DNA of 64,000 bases from Ascaphus truei. Lineage: Eukaryota; Chordata; Amphibia; Anura; Ascaphidae. The first letter of the stretch is position 1, and each line of letters begins with the position of its first letter. Location: assembly GCA_036426205.1 (NCBI GenBank), contig CM071568.1, positions 119,543,745 through 119,607,744 of the forward strand. The letters are read 5' to 3'. Positions 1 to 12,130 of the stretch are shown here, in pieces. Both the position numbers and the translations under genes were made by a program. The notes under the pieces were generated by a model. It did no database searches. It was not told the origin of the DNA and was given only the letters and a program-made list of their open reading frames with translations.

Positions 1-317
1 GCCTCCAATCTCTTGGGGAGAGGGACCAGGAAATCAGCCTTACATACCTGGTTTCCATCTAGCAGGACAGGTGACAGAAATCAGGCAGCAGACAAACTCT
101 GGTCTGGATCCCTCACCCCTCAGTTCCAGCACTTGCCAAACTGTGGGATGGAGTGCATGCATTCTGAGGCTGCACTTTCCAGCCTAAACAGGATAGAAAC
201 TGTTCAGTATCCTGGGAGCCCTATATATGGAATTTATTACCATACCCTGGTTTCTGTCACAGTATATATACACGCACGCACGCACTATAACTAAAATAAT
301 AATTATAATATACTATA

Positions 318-385
318 TGACACAGGAATTGAACCCAGGACCCCTTCATATGTTGGTTAGGAGTTCTACCTCTACACCATAGAAG
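318..385 (-). repeat. tRNA-derived SINE head
   Basis: Read on the minus strand, this stretch has a pol III A-box-like segment (complement of 364-380, containing TGGTGTAGAGGTAG) and a B box GGTTCAATTCC (complement of 325-335), spaced as in a tRNA. No complete cloverleaf or functional tRNA is evident. It is most simply the 5' head of a tRNA-derived SINE with a short or lost body. Confidence 0.6.
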
Positions 386-497
386 CTGTGTGAGGTCATA
401 GACATCTAGAAGTAGACTTAAGATTTAACATTGACATGTACACTGTGGCAATGTGTTGTAGAGGATAAATATATTTATAGGTTATGTCTTGTCACAC

Positions 498-575
498 CAA
501 GCCTATGGTGTAGAGGTAAGAGGCAAGGCATTGGTATCAGAAGGTCCCGAGTTCAATCCCTGCATTATCACACAG
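498..575 (+). repeat. tRNA-derived SINE head, opposite orientation
   Basis: A second tRNA-like unit lies on the plus strand, with A-box-like TATGGTGTAGAGGTA at 504-518 and B-box-like GAGTTCAATCC at 549-559. It resembles the unit at 318-385 but faces the other way. It runs directly into the MITE-type sequence that starts near 577. Confidence 0.55.
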
Positions 576-576
576 C

Positions 577-775
577 AGTGGAAGTTTTGTGTGCTGGGTG
601 ATAATGGTGAAAGACAGGGTTGCAGACCTGTCTAAGACATGCAAATGAACATACAGTAATATTTCCATTTGCTTTATGCTTTACTGTGGAGGGTTTTTGT
701 CACTTTTTTTTACCCACCATAACCTTAATAAGTGTGGTGAATACCTACTCTTAGTCTCAAACCAGAATAGCCAGC
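577..775 (+). repeat. Fragment of the TGCTGGGTGATAATGG repeat family
   Basis: This 200-bp stretch shares long near-identical phrases with copies at 53.0-53.5, 54.25-54.79, 57.86-58.32 and 58.33-58.67 kb: GCTGGGTGATAATGG, GTTGCAGACCTGTCTAAGAC and the run into TTTTTTACCCACCATAACC. The 54-kb copy shows that the full unit is a large palindrome, so this is one arm of a nonautonomous element. Confidence 0.75.
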
Positions 776-1466
776 AACGTCAGGTCCGGGTGTTGCTCCG
801 AGATTGGAGAGGCCCATGCCAGGGCATCCTCGGTCAGCAGTGATATGATGTATGCCACTTTTGTTCGTGGAGAAGGAAAGTGAGAGGGAAGCAGCTCAAA
901 TTGTATCGAACATTGGTTCAGGAACACCCGACATCCTATGAGGTCTCCTGCATACCTGTTGGGAGTTGGCAACCGTGGTTCGAAGGTCAGGGTCATAGGA
1001 GCTGGAGCCGCTAGGAGTGGTCCGGGATTAATGGGGGAGGTGGTCAAACGTCTAACCTGGTCAGTAAGGGCATCTAGGTCTTGCTTTAATTGATTCACCT
1101 GTTGGTCCTTACGGGCGAAAGATCTGTTTACTTGTTGAAACCACCCTTCATGGGTGTCTAATTGTCGACCCACCCCAGCGGTGTCTATGTTTGTTGGGCT
1201 GAGCATATTATCATGCTGCGCTCACCACAAACAGGACTAAGACCGCGGAGCTGAGGTGGGTATATATATTCACCGACCTACAACCATGCAGTCCGGTCCG
1301 GATTGCGTGATCTAAGTTGTATAGCCGGGTCAGGGCTGGAGAGGTCGGGGTTGTCAAGGTACTTGCTGTGATTCAGTGTTGGAGAGTGGTAGGTGTCCGT
1401 AAGCAGTGGTCCAGGGTTAGAAAGGGTAGAATGGTCACAGGGATTGACCATGGTCATGTTAAGCAA
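757..1466 (-). pseudogene. Ty3/Gypsy (sushi-type) gag fragment
   Basis: The minus-strand frame 1206-757 (149 codons) has the layout of a sushi-type Gypsy Gag: a coiled-coil-like N-terminal part, then a proline-rich linker, then EPRLPTPNRYAGD and the capsid motif FLNQCSIQFEL followed by FPSPRTKVAYIISLLT. An upstream frame (1466-1278) resembles the leader of the Gypsy element near 40.1 kb (shared KYLDNPDLSSPDP-like phrase). No nucleocapsid, protease or polymerase follows, because the frame ends near 757 against another repeat. It is a truncated, dead copy related to but distinct from the 40-kb element. Confidence 0.8.
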
Positions 1467-1486
1467 GGTTTAGAACACAATATAGT

Positions 1487-2387
1487 ATAACACTGTTTAA
1501 TTGAAACAGGTTAAGATACCATGATAAGAAAAAAATCTCACACTCTGAGTTATAAAAAGGCAGTTGAGAGTATTAATTGAGTATCTCACACTCGCTACTA
1601 ATACGATACTGGTGCCTGCATACACTCACAGCCGCTTCAGCGTCACGTCATCACAGCCCAATCTCAGTCTTGCGAGATCCCAACTCTGCTGTCGACGCTA
1701 TGGATGCCGGTCACCGCATACGACATGGATACCAGTCTTCTCACTCCTGTACATTGGATCAACACACCCTACGCATTTCACTGCTATGGCTTTGTCAGGG
1801 GCTTATAATCATGTACCTGTCTCTACCTTTCCCTTAGTGCACCTATCTGTAACATTATTTAGGTTGATCAGAAGATTCATTGTCATTTCAGAATGATGTC
1901 ATGGGGCTCATGTCTATTCAACCAGAGAGCCTGATCACAGTGGTCATATTGTTCCTCCCTTACAAGAAGTTTTGAAAAGGAATTTAAAAGCCTGAAGTGC
2001 TATTTCTCTGATATATATCTTTTAATCTTTATGGCGTTGGAGTTCTTGCTACAACAGAATGTCATCGGACCTCAAACATAACATGTTATCGTCTCTGCCT
2101 CACGAAAACAGAAGTGAATAGAGCTCCACTTCCATTTTGCGTGGGACACACCATCCTGTTCTGTCTGCTCGAGCCATTGGGATCTGCTAGAGACAAAACA
2201 AGAAAATGGGGGTAGTTCATTCCATTCATAGTTATTGAACCAGTTCATGGTTATCTAGCGTGCACTTTTTTCTGCTTTCATTGGGATTTGCTCCCTGCCA
2301 TTGATCCCACTTTCAACTGTGCCACACAGTTTTAACTGGCACAACCATGGATTATGCTTTAATGCTATTGCCACACTGGTATTTGCC
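1487..2387. other. No recognised gene; possible LTR or leader DNA
   Basis: This lies just upstream, in minus-strand sense, of the gag fragment, so part of it could be the leader or LTR of that element. I see no terminal repeat to prove it. Short open frames here have no recognisable motifs. Confidence 0.3.
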
Positions 2388-2579
2388 ATTCAGACATTAC
2401 AAGCACAAGTAAATATGCTTCACAACTAATTGGACAATTTGCAAGATCTGTCTGCCCCTGCTTCCCCCAGCCTGCCACAGACTCTTTTATACGAGCCTAA
2501 GATACTAGTACTGGAAAGGTTTGAGGGAAGACTGCTGCTTAGGGGCTTCTTGAATCAGTGCCAACTGATTTTTCCCTGA
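2388..2579 (+). pseudogene. Second sushi-type gag remnant, plus strand
   Basis: The plus-strand frame from 2388 reads a glutamine-rich coiled-coil stretch (IQTLQAQVNMLHN, stop, LDNLQDL), a proline/serine linker, then LVLERFEGRLLLRGFLNQCQ and a stop at 2577-2579. The phrase RFEG...RGFLNQCQLIF is the conserved capsid entry of sushi-type Gag, also seen in Gag-derived host genes. It has two in-frame stops and no downstream pol. A domesticated gene is unlikely because the frame is short and broken. Confidence 0.6.
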
Positions 2580-2639
2580 CATATCTTGTGTTTCAAGCTC
2601 AAGGCTATTTTAGCTTTTTCTTTTGTAATTTGCCAAATT

Positions 2640-2850
2640 GCCAGTGCAACGGTTAGTATTTACATAATAGCATATGTGCAAAAACACTATTTTTTTAACA
2701 TTCATCATGAAAAAAGAGCCTTTGTGAAATGAGAGAAATTAACATTAGCATTAACTAATCATACTAATATGAAACTTACAGTATACTAACATTAGATATT
2801 ACTACAGGGAAATTGTGATAATCAGATTACAGTATCTTAGCAACAGCCAT

Positions 2851-2852
<2 letters not shown>
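2640..2852. other. Intergenic, nothing recognised
   Basis: AT-rich DNA between the gag remnant and the TA microsatellite, with no motif I can assign. Confidence 0.4.

Positions 2853-2895
<43 letters not shown>
2853..2895. repeat. (TA)n microsatellite
   Basis: About 20 uninterrupted TA dinucleotides. The open frame crossing it on the minus strand is an artefact of the repeat. Confidence 0.95.
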
Positions 2896-2896
<1 letters not shown>

Positions 2897-2897
<1 letters not shown>

Positions 2898-4915
2898 ACA
2901 TAGGACAACTATAAAAGATATTAACATATAAGACAAGAATATACTGTATATATAAAAAAAAAAAAAAAAAAACATTAACCATATAGTTTCATAAGTCCCA
3001 AACATAAGAAATAGTATTATGATAAAGAGCAAGGTACAATTCCAGCACGCTGAACCTCAAGTGCATCTTGGTGTGATTTCTCTTTACTGTATATCCTGAT
3101 GCTGCCCATCTCTCCTATGATCAAAGGGCTCACTTGAAAATTAAAAAAAAAACAAGTGTAAAACGGGGAACCATGTTAGAATATAACAAATATTTCTGTA
3201 ATAAATGCAAATAGAAAATCACATTAAATAGAGTGAACTGGCATGTGTGCATCATTTATCCAAATACAAGTCCTTTCAGCAGTTTACTGTGGCATAAGAA
3301 TGATCAATGCAGGTCGAGGGGCAGCTTTCCTCAAGTGTCGCACCATAGATTCTCAAAGCCATGAGGACATCCAGACACTTCCATATCGTATCAGGCATAG
3401 TGACCTAACAACGTCAGACCCCCTATCTCTCAAAAGGATTTGCCATATGCTTGCATGGTTCCCCGTTTCTACTTTCTGTTTTTGCTGAGATATTAGACAA
3501 AGAAGCACAAAAATAGTTAGCCAATGTAAATTAGAGATTAATGCTTGCAAAATAATCACTTTGACCAACACCTTAAATACAGAAGCTTAATGCACGCCTT
3601 AACATCTGTATGTTACATTACTTACTGTACAGCAGGTCATACAGAACACCTACAAGCTCAAATTGAACCCCCAAAATACCCACAACATATATATAAGCAT
3701 ATAAGTTTCACAGAGGAGTGCTACTGAGCATGGCAATATATATTTAAAACCAGAGACATAACATAAAACACAGACAAAGCTCAGTGCACATCCAGAAAAA
3801 CTTATATACGGTACAGTGCCTAAATATACATGTATAAATAACTAATAAATAAAATGGTCTTTTAGTTTAACATTTTGGCCAAATTGTTGTAAGCCCTTGA
3901 GCCAAACTACACGGCAGACCACGTTTCAAGGGTCCCTACACTAATATAAATGTACAGCAGGTCACCCCAAATTTTGTTGGTGTGGTAGTCAGCCCAGCCA
4001 ACGTCTTTCAAGAGCCCTATTATTTTCTGTGAAACCCAAAACATTATTAGTTTATTTTTAGTTACAGTACATATATTTTGCACTGTGAGTGTACAAAAGT
4101 CTTGCTTCTGGTGCTAAAATAGTACTACTTGGTCTTTGGAACTTCTTATATTATTATTAGCAAACAAAACTCACATACACTTTTAAATGGGATTGTGACA
4201 GACACTTATATTGTCATTTACATAATTTTGAATTATTGGTAGATATGGTACTGTAGATGTGTATTGCACTGCTTCTGCAGTTCACATCATAGGATTCTGA
4301 ATATTCCTTCCAGAATAACCACCATAGTACCAATTTTGGGGAGAAAATGTCCATAGATTTTATTATACATAATTATATAAAGATACAGGAGGTTCCAGAA
4401 TCTTTACCATAAAGCTTCCTTCTATTGAGCCCATTATCCACCTTATCATGGCTCATCTGCATACAATAGCCATCCTCCTAGCCAGATGTCCATGAACTCC
4501 TGTAGGATTAGACATGTCCACTGCCTATGGCCAGACATGCCCCTACTATAACACCAGGGACCCCCTGTGGGTCCACTGATCCTTAAGTTCCTCACTTCTT
4601 TAATCAAACTGTAAATGTCTCAATCAGAGCCACTTATTTCACTGCTGTGACAAAATTATAGCTACAGTATATCATCTCAAGGGAGGTATGGGGAGGGAGG
4701 CTGGGGAATCTGCCTTTAATGGTGCATTTAAACCCCATATCCACTCCCCAACCTACTTAATTTTAACCCCTACCTAACAGTAGGACCATTTGGCCCTCTG
4801 GCCATGTCCCTCTCTTTTAATAATCCGGAGTTTCTTAACCATAGGAACATAAATATTCCCTCTCCAATAGCCACCATAACACCAATCTTTTGGGACAAAT
4901 GGCCACATGGTTGTT
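2897..4915. other. Gene-poor DNA with a ~60-bp direct repeat
   Basis: There is no convincing coding sequence. The stretch at 4297-4354 (AATATTCCTTCCAGAATAAC and following) recurs in diverged form at 4851-4910 in the same orientation, so an older repeat unit occurs twice. The rest looks like ordinary AT-rich intergenic sequence. Confidence 0.4.
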
Positions 4916-4919
4916 TTGG

Positions 4920-6930
4920 CAAATGATTGCTTGTATGTATTTTAAATGTATATTGGTTCCTTGTTTTTAAATGTGTATGCTATTTATAGTGCATATTGAA
5001 GTAGTGCTCAGGAATTTTTGCTGGTATTTTAAATTGTTTATTTCTGGCTTTTGATTGTTGTTTGCTGTTTAATATTGGATTTTTTTTACTTTTGATTTTG
5101 AATGATGCCGTTTATATAGATATTTATTTTATTTATTCATGCTTTTGTTTTGGTGTTTTAATTGTTTATTCTGGTCTTTATTTTGGATTTGATTAATTGA
5201 TTGGTCGTCATTTTGTTCGGTTTAATTCTTTATTTGTTTTTAGTTTGAGATTATTTTGAATGCATTGGATCTTGTTTGTGATTGCTTTTTTTAGGTTGAC
5301 CATTGACATAGTGTTAACACTAAATGGTACCCACTGTGCCATTCAATTGTTTGATTGGCATTAGTAATGTGTTCATTTTGCAATGTAATGTTGTTTTATT
5401 TGGGCCTGTTTTTTTTTTTATTTCTTCACCATTTCTTGCTACAGTATAGTGGTAAATCAGCCCCATATTAAATACAAATGAATGGGTGAAGGGTGGGGGT
5501 AGTTACTTAGGGATGGTGGTTAGGCTTCCTGGGTGGGTAGTGGGAGAGGTGGGTTAACCCCTTAATTACTATAGCGGTAACTAACCGCTAAGGTGATTAA
5601 GGGGTTAGGGGACATTAGATTGTATTTTTTATTGTACTGTATTTTTTGTGGCAATGGAGGACATGGACGGTGATGAGGATGAGGACAGCTTTCATCTTAG
5701 CAACCTGGCAGGGTTGAGTGCAAGCTTTATTTATTTTATTTCTGCAGCTTAATGTTTTATTTTAAATGAGAAAATGCACTATTATCCATATCTGGATAAT
5801 AGTAATGTTGCCCATTATTTTACTGTATGTGTTATGGGGGAGAATTTATTTCCGTTTTCTATTTTTTTTAAAGAAGAGGATTGGTACCGCAGGCCAGTGG
5901 GGACCCCCGGACACCTGCGGGGACCCCCGGACACCTGCGGGGACCACCCGTGGGCCCCAGGACACATACAGGGACCACCCAAGGACCCTCGCCGGCCTAT
6001 AGTAACATTCCTATGCTTTAAATGTTTTTTTAATGTATGTTAGGGGGTATAGGGGTTGTTGGGGGCACAGGGGGTGGGTAGCACATATTGCAATGTTTAT
6101 TGAGGGAAATTGGGACCAATAAAGCTGCTATTGGGCTTTAACCCCTTCATTGCCTTAGCGGCTAGCTGCTAAATTAATGAAGCTGCTTTAATGTATTTTT
6201 TTTTAATCGCTTTGATTTCTGGCTCAGGGACTCCCTGCTTCCTAATTTACAGACCCCGGTATGGGGTATCGGATGCCAGTGTCACCGCCATTTTAAAGTG
6301 TCTGCGTCACATGACGTGGGACATTTAAATAATGGAGGAGATACTGGCACCCCATATCTGGACCGGTAACTCGGGAAGCAGGGGGTCCCCGAGGCTGAAA
6401 TAAATGCGGTTCATCTCAGGAGACATCCTTCTTCTGCACACTACTAATAAAAATGTAATTAATGCAGCTTCATTACCATAGCGGATCGCAGCTACAGTAA
6501 TTAATATTTTTTTATTGATATGTGTGTTTTAATACAAGTGTACGTGTGCAAGGGGTCTCCTGAGCTGAACAGGATTGGTTTCAGCCGCGGGAACCCCCTA
6601 CATTATGAGATACAGGCCCCGTTATGGGATGCCGTTATCCCCCTGCAGGATTTTAATCCCCCGGTCACGTGACACAGGAGATTTAAAAGCAGAGGATACC
6701 GGGGCCTGTATCTCATGAACCAATGCGGTAAAATTCAGGAGACCCCCTGCTCATCTACATTATTATTAAAATGAATATTTTTAATGTATGATTGTCTGTA
6801 AGAGCCGTGCATGGACGCAGCGTCTCCATGCAGCTCTTACAGGCTGTTTTTTTTTTTGTGCTGTAGAACTTATAGCACGACAGCAGTGGGAAAAAAAACA
6901 GCTTGCGCGATACAGCAGTTTTGTGATTGG
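4920..6930 (+). repeat. Family A repeat, copy 1
   Basis: This is a long noncoding repeat sharing ordered modules with copies at 23.1-26.2 kb (plus), 31.0-34.06 kb (minus) and, in part, 50.0-51.0 kb. The modules are a T-rich 5' part; an inverted AACCCCTTAATTAC...GTGATTAAGGGGTTA block near 5555-5607; a palindromic ATCCATATCTGGATAAT near 5787; a short GGGGACCCCCGGACACC minisatellite (5898-5990); a CCCCTTCATTGCCTTAGCGG block near 6141; and two long hairpins (6230-6415 and 6555-6755). No transposase frame is visible. Both boundaries are approximate. Confidence 0.7.
6230..6755. repeat. Pair of long imperfect hairpins within family A
   Basis: Each hairpin begins near CAGGGACTCCC or CAGCCGCGGGAACCCC, includes GAGATACAGGCCCCG or an equivalent, and returns as its inverted complement about 130-180 bp later. 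The apex of the second (6662-6672) carries GGTCACGTGAC; the first has the diverged TCACATGACGTGG. The same hairpin with GGTCACGTGA occurs at 50300-50490. A further small hairpin, CTGTAAGAGC...GCTCTTACAG, lies at 6796-6844. Confidence 0.65.
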
Positions 6931-6954
6931 CCTTAATAAAATGCCCTTCACTTG

Positions 6955-7155
6955 TTAGTGAATCGAATGTTTGGCTTCATTTTTTTAAGTACGATCACAA
7001 AAGGCACAAATACGTATGCAAAAGATCACTACTTTATGTATAGCTCTCATAGTGTTTTCTCGATAGCTCATCAAGTTCTCCATGAGCATGACATGGGATA
7101 TTTGTTCCCTGACCTTTCTATATGTGGGGGGTTGGTCTGCCTCTAGCGACTAGAC
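6955..7155 (-). pseudogene. Tx1/L1 ORF2 C-terminal segment (host LINE, part 1)
   Basis: Read on the minus strand from 7155, this continues the L1 frame that ends at 13506 on the far side of the PLE dimer: CLVARG across the target duplication, then a proline-rich stretch, then AHGELDELSRKHYES. That pattern fits the C-terminal region of Tx1-type L1 ORF2 proteins. It contains stop codons. The assignment rests mainly on frame continuity across the 14-bp duplication. Confidence 0.5.
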
Positions 7156-7278
7156 TGAGAAGGTAAAGGATTCGTGGTCCATCCGCTCCAGAGAAAATAA
7201 GGTAAGAACTCACCAGCAGAAGGGGTTAAAAACTAATTTATTGGGCTACATAAAAACAAAAAAATAGACAGTGACAAA

Positions 7279-7323
7279 CTCTCCCGCGTTTCACGCCCAC
7301 TATGGCGCTTTCTCAAGGAGTAT
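7279..7323 (-). ncRNA. Hammerhead-ribozyme-like motif, PLE left end
   Basis: On the minus strand, ACTCC precedes TTGAGAAAGCGCC, a short loop, GGGCGTGAAACGCGG and then GAGAGT. This has the hammerhead order: a CUGANGA-like box (here TTGAGAA, degenerate), stem II, GAAAC, a minimal helix III, then the partner strand of stem I. PLE terminal repeats are known to carry minimal hammerheads. The core changes make self-cleavage doubtful. Confidence 0.55.
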
Positions 7324-8199
7324 GGGTAAGGGGAGGTCCTGGGTATTTAACATACTCCCCGTCATGCAAAACAGCTGAATAAATAAACACTGGATTTGTT
7401 TTGCAGATAGTAAAGAAACAAGACAGAACAGAAGAGAAGCAGAATGAGAAAAAACAGAATAAGGGAAAACAGAATAAATATATATACTATATACAAATGA
7501 AAAAAGAAGGGGTAATGGTGAATACGTGAAAATAAACAAATGAATGAATGCGATACATCTTGGACAAAGATGATTCTGATTGTATGTCCCAATAAAATAT
7601 TACCAAATCATGTCATGCCTCATATGTAATGATTGACTAACCAATGATTATAGCCTATCCAATTAGATAGGTAGAAAATAACTCACATGGTATAGTATAC
7701 AAATAAATTTTGGCATACAAAGCTTCGCATGGAATGCAATAGAAAAATATTGCATAAATAGGTAAGTGGACGTATAATAGTGTTAAACCATCTGAGTCTC
7801 TTATAGTTACAACATCTTAAAGGAATTTCAAAAAATAGTAAGTCACCTGGCAACCGGTAGAGAATACAGAATGATATGGAGTCTGCTCATATGCACGACT
7901 AGAGGGGGGATATAAAAGGTGGGATAAAGATGATACATTAATAAGTAATACCTTTTGGAGCACATTATATGTGCCAATTAAGTATAGTACTATAGTATAT
8001 CCTTAAAGGAAACTCTTCAGGTCCCAGTCGATATTTAAACCCATTGGGTGCTAAGGTGTTAAGTGTTAAATATCAAAATGCCTCACGTCCTGTGAAGCAA
8101 ATTGGCTCTATCACACTCTGTAATGCATTTTAACAGACCCAGTGCAAACATCTAAAGTTCAATTCAAGACCTTCTTGCATATGTAAAATGACTAGAAGG

Positions 8200-10077
8200 G
8201 TGCAGTTTGTCTCTCCTGAGAATTAATCTCATGCTCAAGTATGCGTTGCTTTAGCGCGCGTGGTTAGTCACACATAACGTTTATTGCAACCACAAGAGAT
8301 GAGATCTAAGTGGTCAGGTTACAAGACAAATGCAACAAAATCTGAACACTCTAGTGTTATAGACCCTGAAAAGTTTTAGTCTCAAAAGGTATTACATCTT
8401 ACAATGGTGGCAGGGGTAGCAACCAACAAGTTGGAAAATAATTCCTTGGGTTTAGAAATTAATCTAGGCACACTAGGAGAAATCAAATATGGCCATGTTG
8501 AGATTTTGAAAGACCACACGAGGATCATGGGTCACCATGTCTTAAGAAGAGGGTCAAGATAGTAGGAGCCAGCATAATGATTTTGATTGGTCAAATGATT
8601 GGTGCTAAACGGGTAATGAGAAGGGTGGGAGATTGTCATTAGTTTTAGTAAGAGATGTATTCTTTTTGAGTTAGTAGAGGAGACTGCTCCCCGTTTAACT
8701 ATAAGGTTCTCTTGGCTCCATCTTTGCACTAAGATAGGCCTCTGGAGAATAACCGGATCATAACCCCTCGCCTCGAATCTCTCATCCTCTCAAGTGGATC
8801 TAATTTCAAAGTCCTCAATGCTCGAACAGTTCCTACGGAGGCGTAGGAATTGGCCCGAGGTATGCCTTGAAAAGGTTCTTATCATGAGAGAGAGTGTGTT
8901 CATGTAATACGGGTTAGAGCATTGGGCTTTCGTAGATATCAGTATGTACTCTCATATTAAGATCAACATAAAGACAGAGATCAAGGTAAGAGATGTGATG
9001 GTGATGGTGCTGGGCAGTGAATGAAAGATTGAAGGGATTTTATTAGGTGTGAAATAAAGGGTGCAATTGAGTGATAGTGCCTTTCCATACTAAAATCAAA
9101 TCACAATTAACGGTGATACGGACTATAAGATGTCTGAAGGGGTTCCCATCTCAAACACGTGGCACTGTTCCACCAACCCCATAAAGAGGTTGGCATATGA
9201 TGGGGCAAAGCATGTTCCCATTGCTGTGCCACGTGTTTGGAGATAAAAATTCCCCGCAAACATGAAATAGTTGTGGTGTCAAAAGAAAAGAAATACTATT
9301 TAATAAAAAAGTGATATGTGCTGGTGATAAATATGACTGGGTTTCCAGAAAGAAACGTGCAGAGATAAGGCCATGTGTGGTGTGCAATGCTAGTATAAAG
9401 TGAGGTCACATCTAGTGTGACCCATAAGTATTGAGGTGCCCAGGTGGAAATCTGAAAATATGGAGAGTACATGAGATGTATAAAGAAGATGCGAGGGGAG
9501 GGCAGAGACCAATGGCTGTAAATAGTGATCGACATATATTGAGAGGTTCTCACCCAGAGAGCCTATGCTAGACACAATGGGTCCCCGGTGGAGCAAGAGA
9601 GACTTATGAATTTTAGGTAGATGATGAAAAATTGGGATAACGGGACATTACACCTCAGGAATTCGAACTCAGTGATTGACAAAACCTGAAGTATTCTTCC
9701 TAGATCCAAAAGTTCATCAAGCTCACGTCGAAGGCAAGTGTGGGGTCAGATTTTAATAAAACATATGAATCCGCATCGCTTAGCTGGCGTAAGGCCTCTT
9801 TAATGTAATAGTCATAGTCGACTACCACTACCGCTCCTCCTTTGTCAGCTTTTTTGATAATGATGGTGTTGTTACTTTGTATATTTCTTAATGCATCACG
9901 CTGAGCAGGGGTAAGATTGCAGTGGTTTGTCTAGTAGTACCCATGTAGATATGCCTTGTTAAGAGTTTCAGATCTTCTGAACTGATGTGTTGAAAGGTAT
10001 CATGGCATGGCCTCTTAAGGAAATTGGGACAAAACGTGGACTGTCTTTTCAAACCAGAGTCTTTTCTTCCTAGAAAG
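8200..10077 (-). pseudogene. PLE coding remnant, left arm
   Basis: The minus strand shows PLE-specific blocks in several frames: ADKGGAVVVVDYDYYIKEAL followed by RQLSDADSYVLL (complement near 9745-9865), HHLPKIHKS-like and SSIGSLGENLSIYVDHYLQP (near 9490-9660), and VTLDVTSLYTSI, the region around RT motif A (near 9370-9425). The CxxC-like linker (near 8400-8440) and GIY-YIG region (near 8210-8340) follow further down. Many frameshifts and stops make it non-functional. The homologous blocks occur in the right arm and in the better-preserved PLE at 61.3-63.8 kb. Confidence 0.75.
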
Positions 10078-10217
10078 TTCTGTAAAGAATCTCACGATAG
10101 TCTCTTGTTCCCTGAGTAGTCGAGAGGTCTGTAGATGGACACTGTTCTTTAAATACAGAGGGCATAATGTCAAAAATAGGCATTGTAATGGATGATTGTA
10201 TACAGAGGTATTAGGTT

Positions 10218-12130
10218 TTAGGTTAAGAAAAGACTCTGGTTTGAAAAGACAGTCCCCGTTTTGTCCCAATTCCTTAGAGGCCATGCCATAGATACCTTTC
10301 AAACATCAGTTCAGAGAGATCTGAAACTCTTATCACAAGGCATATCTACAATGGGTACTACTAGACAAAACACTGCCAATCTTACCCTGCTCAGCGTGAT
10401 GCATTAAGAAATATAAAGTACAACACCATCATTATCAAAAAGCTGACAAAGGAGGAGCGGGTGGTGGTAGTGGTAGTCGACTATGACTATTACATTAAAG
10501 AGGCTTTACGCCAGCTAAGCGATGCGGATTCATATGTTTTATTAAAAATCTGACCCCACACTTGCCTTCGGACGTGAGCTTGATGAACTTTTGGATCTAG
10601 GAAGAATACTTCAGGTTTTGTCAATCACTGAGTTCGAATTCTGAGGTGTAAATGTCCCGTTATCCCAATTTTTTATCTACCTAAAATTCATAAGTCTCTC
10701 TTGGCCCACTGGGGAGACCCATTGTGTCTAGCATAAGGCTCCTTGGGTGAGAACCTCTCATAATGTCGATCACTATTACAGCCATTGGTCTCTGCCCTCC
10801 CCTCGCATCTCTGATACATCTCATGTACTCTCCATATTTTCGATTTCACCTGGGCACCTCAAATATATGGGTCACACTAGATGTGACCTCACTTTATACT
10901 AGCATATGCACACACACATGGCCTTATCTCTGCACGTTTCTTCTGGAAACCCAGTCAGATTTATCACCAGCACTATCACTTTTTTTTTAAATAGTATTTC
11001 TTTTCTTTGACACACACACTATTTCATGTTTGCGGGGAATTTTTATCTCCAAACACGTGGCACAGCAATGGGAACATGCTTTGCCCCATCATATGCCAAC
11101 TCTTTATGGGTTGGTGGGAACAGTGCCACGTGTTTGGAGGATGGGAACCCCTTCAGACATCTTATAGTCACATATCACCGTTTATTGATGTGATTTGATT
11201 TTAGTATGGAAAGGCACATATCACTCAATTGCACGCCTTATTCACACCTTAATAAAAATCCCTTCAATCTTTCATTCACTGCCCCAGCAACATCACCATC
11301 ACATCTCTTACCTTGATCTCTGTCTTTATGTTGATCTTAATATGAGAGTACAACTGATATCTACAGAAAGCCCAATGCTGTAACACATATTACATGCCAA
11401 AAGCTCTCATGATAAGAACCTTTTCAGAGGCATACTCGGGGCCAATTCCTACGCCTCGTAGGAACTGTTCGAGCATTGAGGACTTTGAAATTAGATCAAT
11501 GAGATGATTGAGAGATTCGAGGGAGGGGTTATGACCGGTTATTCTCCAAGAGGCCTATCTTGTGCAAAGATGGGCCAAAAGAGAGAACCTTATAGTTAAA
11601 CGGGGAGCAGTCTCCTCTACTAAACTCAAAAAGAATACATCTCTTACTTAAACTAATGACAATCTCCCACCCTTCTCATTACCAGGTTTAGCAACCAATC
11701 ATATGACATCAAAAAAATCATTAAGAAATACTGGCCCATACTAGCTACTGACCCTCTTCTTAAAGACATGGGACCCATGATCCTCGTGTGGTCTTTCAAA
11801 GATCTCAAACAATGGCCAATTTGATTTCTCCTAGTGTGCCTAGATTAATTTCTAAACCCAAGGGATTATTTCCAAACTTGGTTGGTTGCTACCCTGCCAC
11901 CATTGTAAGATGTGTAAATACCTTTGAAGACTAAAACATTTTCAGGGTCTGATAACACTAGAGTGTGTCAAGATTTTGTCATGTATCACTTGTAACACTG
12001 ACCATGTGATCTATATGCTCATGTGTGGTTGCAATAAACGGTATGTGGGACTAACCACGCGACCGCTAAAGCAACGCATACTGAGCATATGAGAAGATTA
12101 ATCTCAGGAGAACAAACTGCACCGGTTCTC
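10218..12130 (+). pseudogene. PLE coding remnant, right arm
   Basis: This is the plus-strand mirror of the left arm. It shows the YDYYIKEALRQLSDADSYVL block near 10478-10545, an RT-region TLDVTSLYTSI near 10870-10910, the [11 protein letters not shown]...LFMGWWE block near 11060-11120, and the GIY-YIG core HVIYMLMCGCNKRYVGLTTR with RPLKQRI near 12000-12085. Frameshifts are frequent, so no long frame survives. The GIY-YIG core is better kept here than in the left arm. Confidence 0.75.

Noticed and set aside
318..575. Functional tRNA genes
   Set aside because: A- and B-box-like sequences are present, but a full cloverleaf with an acceptor stem could not be drawn and both are joined to repeats.
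4681..4900. CRISPR-like or regularly spaced arrays
   Set aside because: No short identical direct repeats with regular unique spacers occur here or elsewhere; tandem arrays in the window are contiguous minisatellites.
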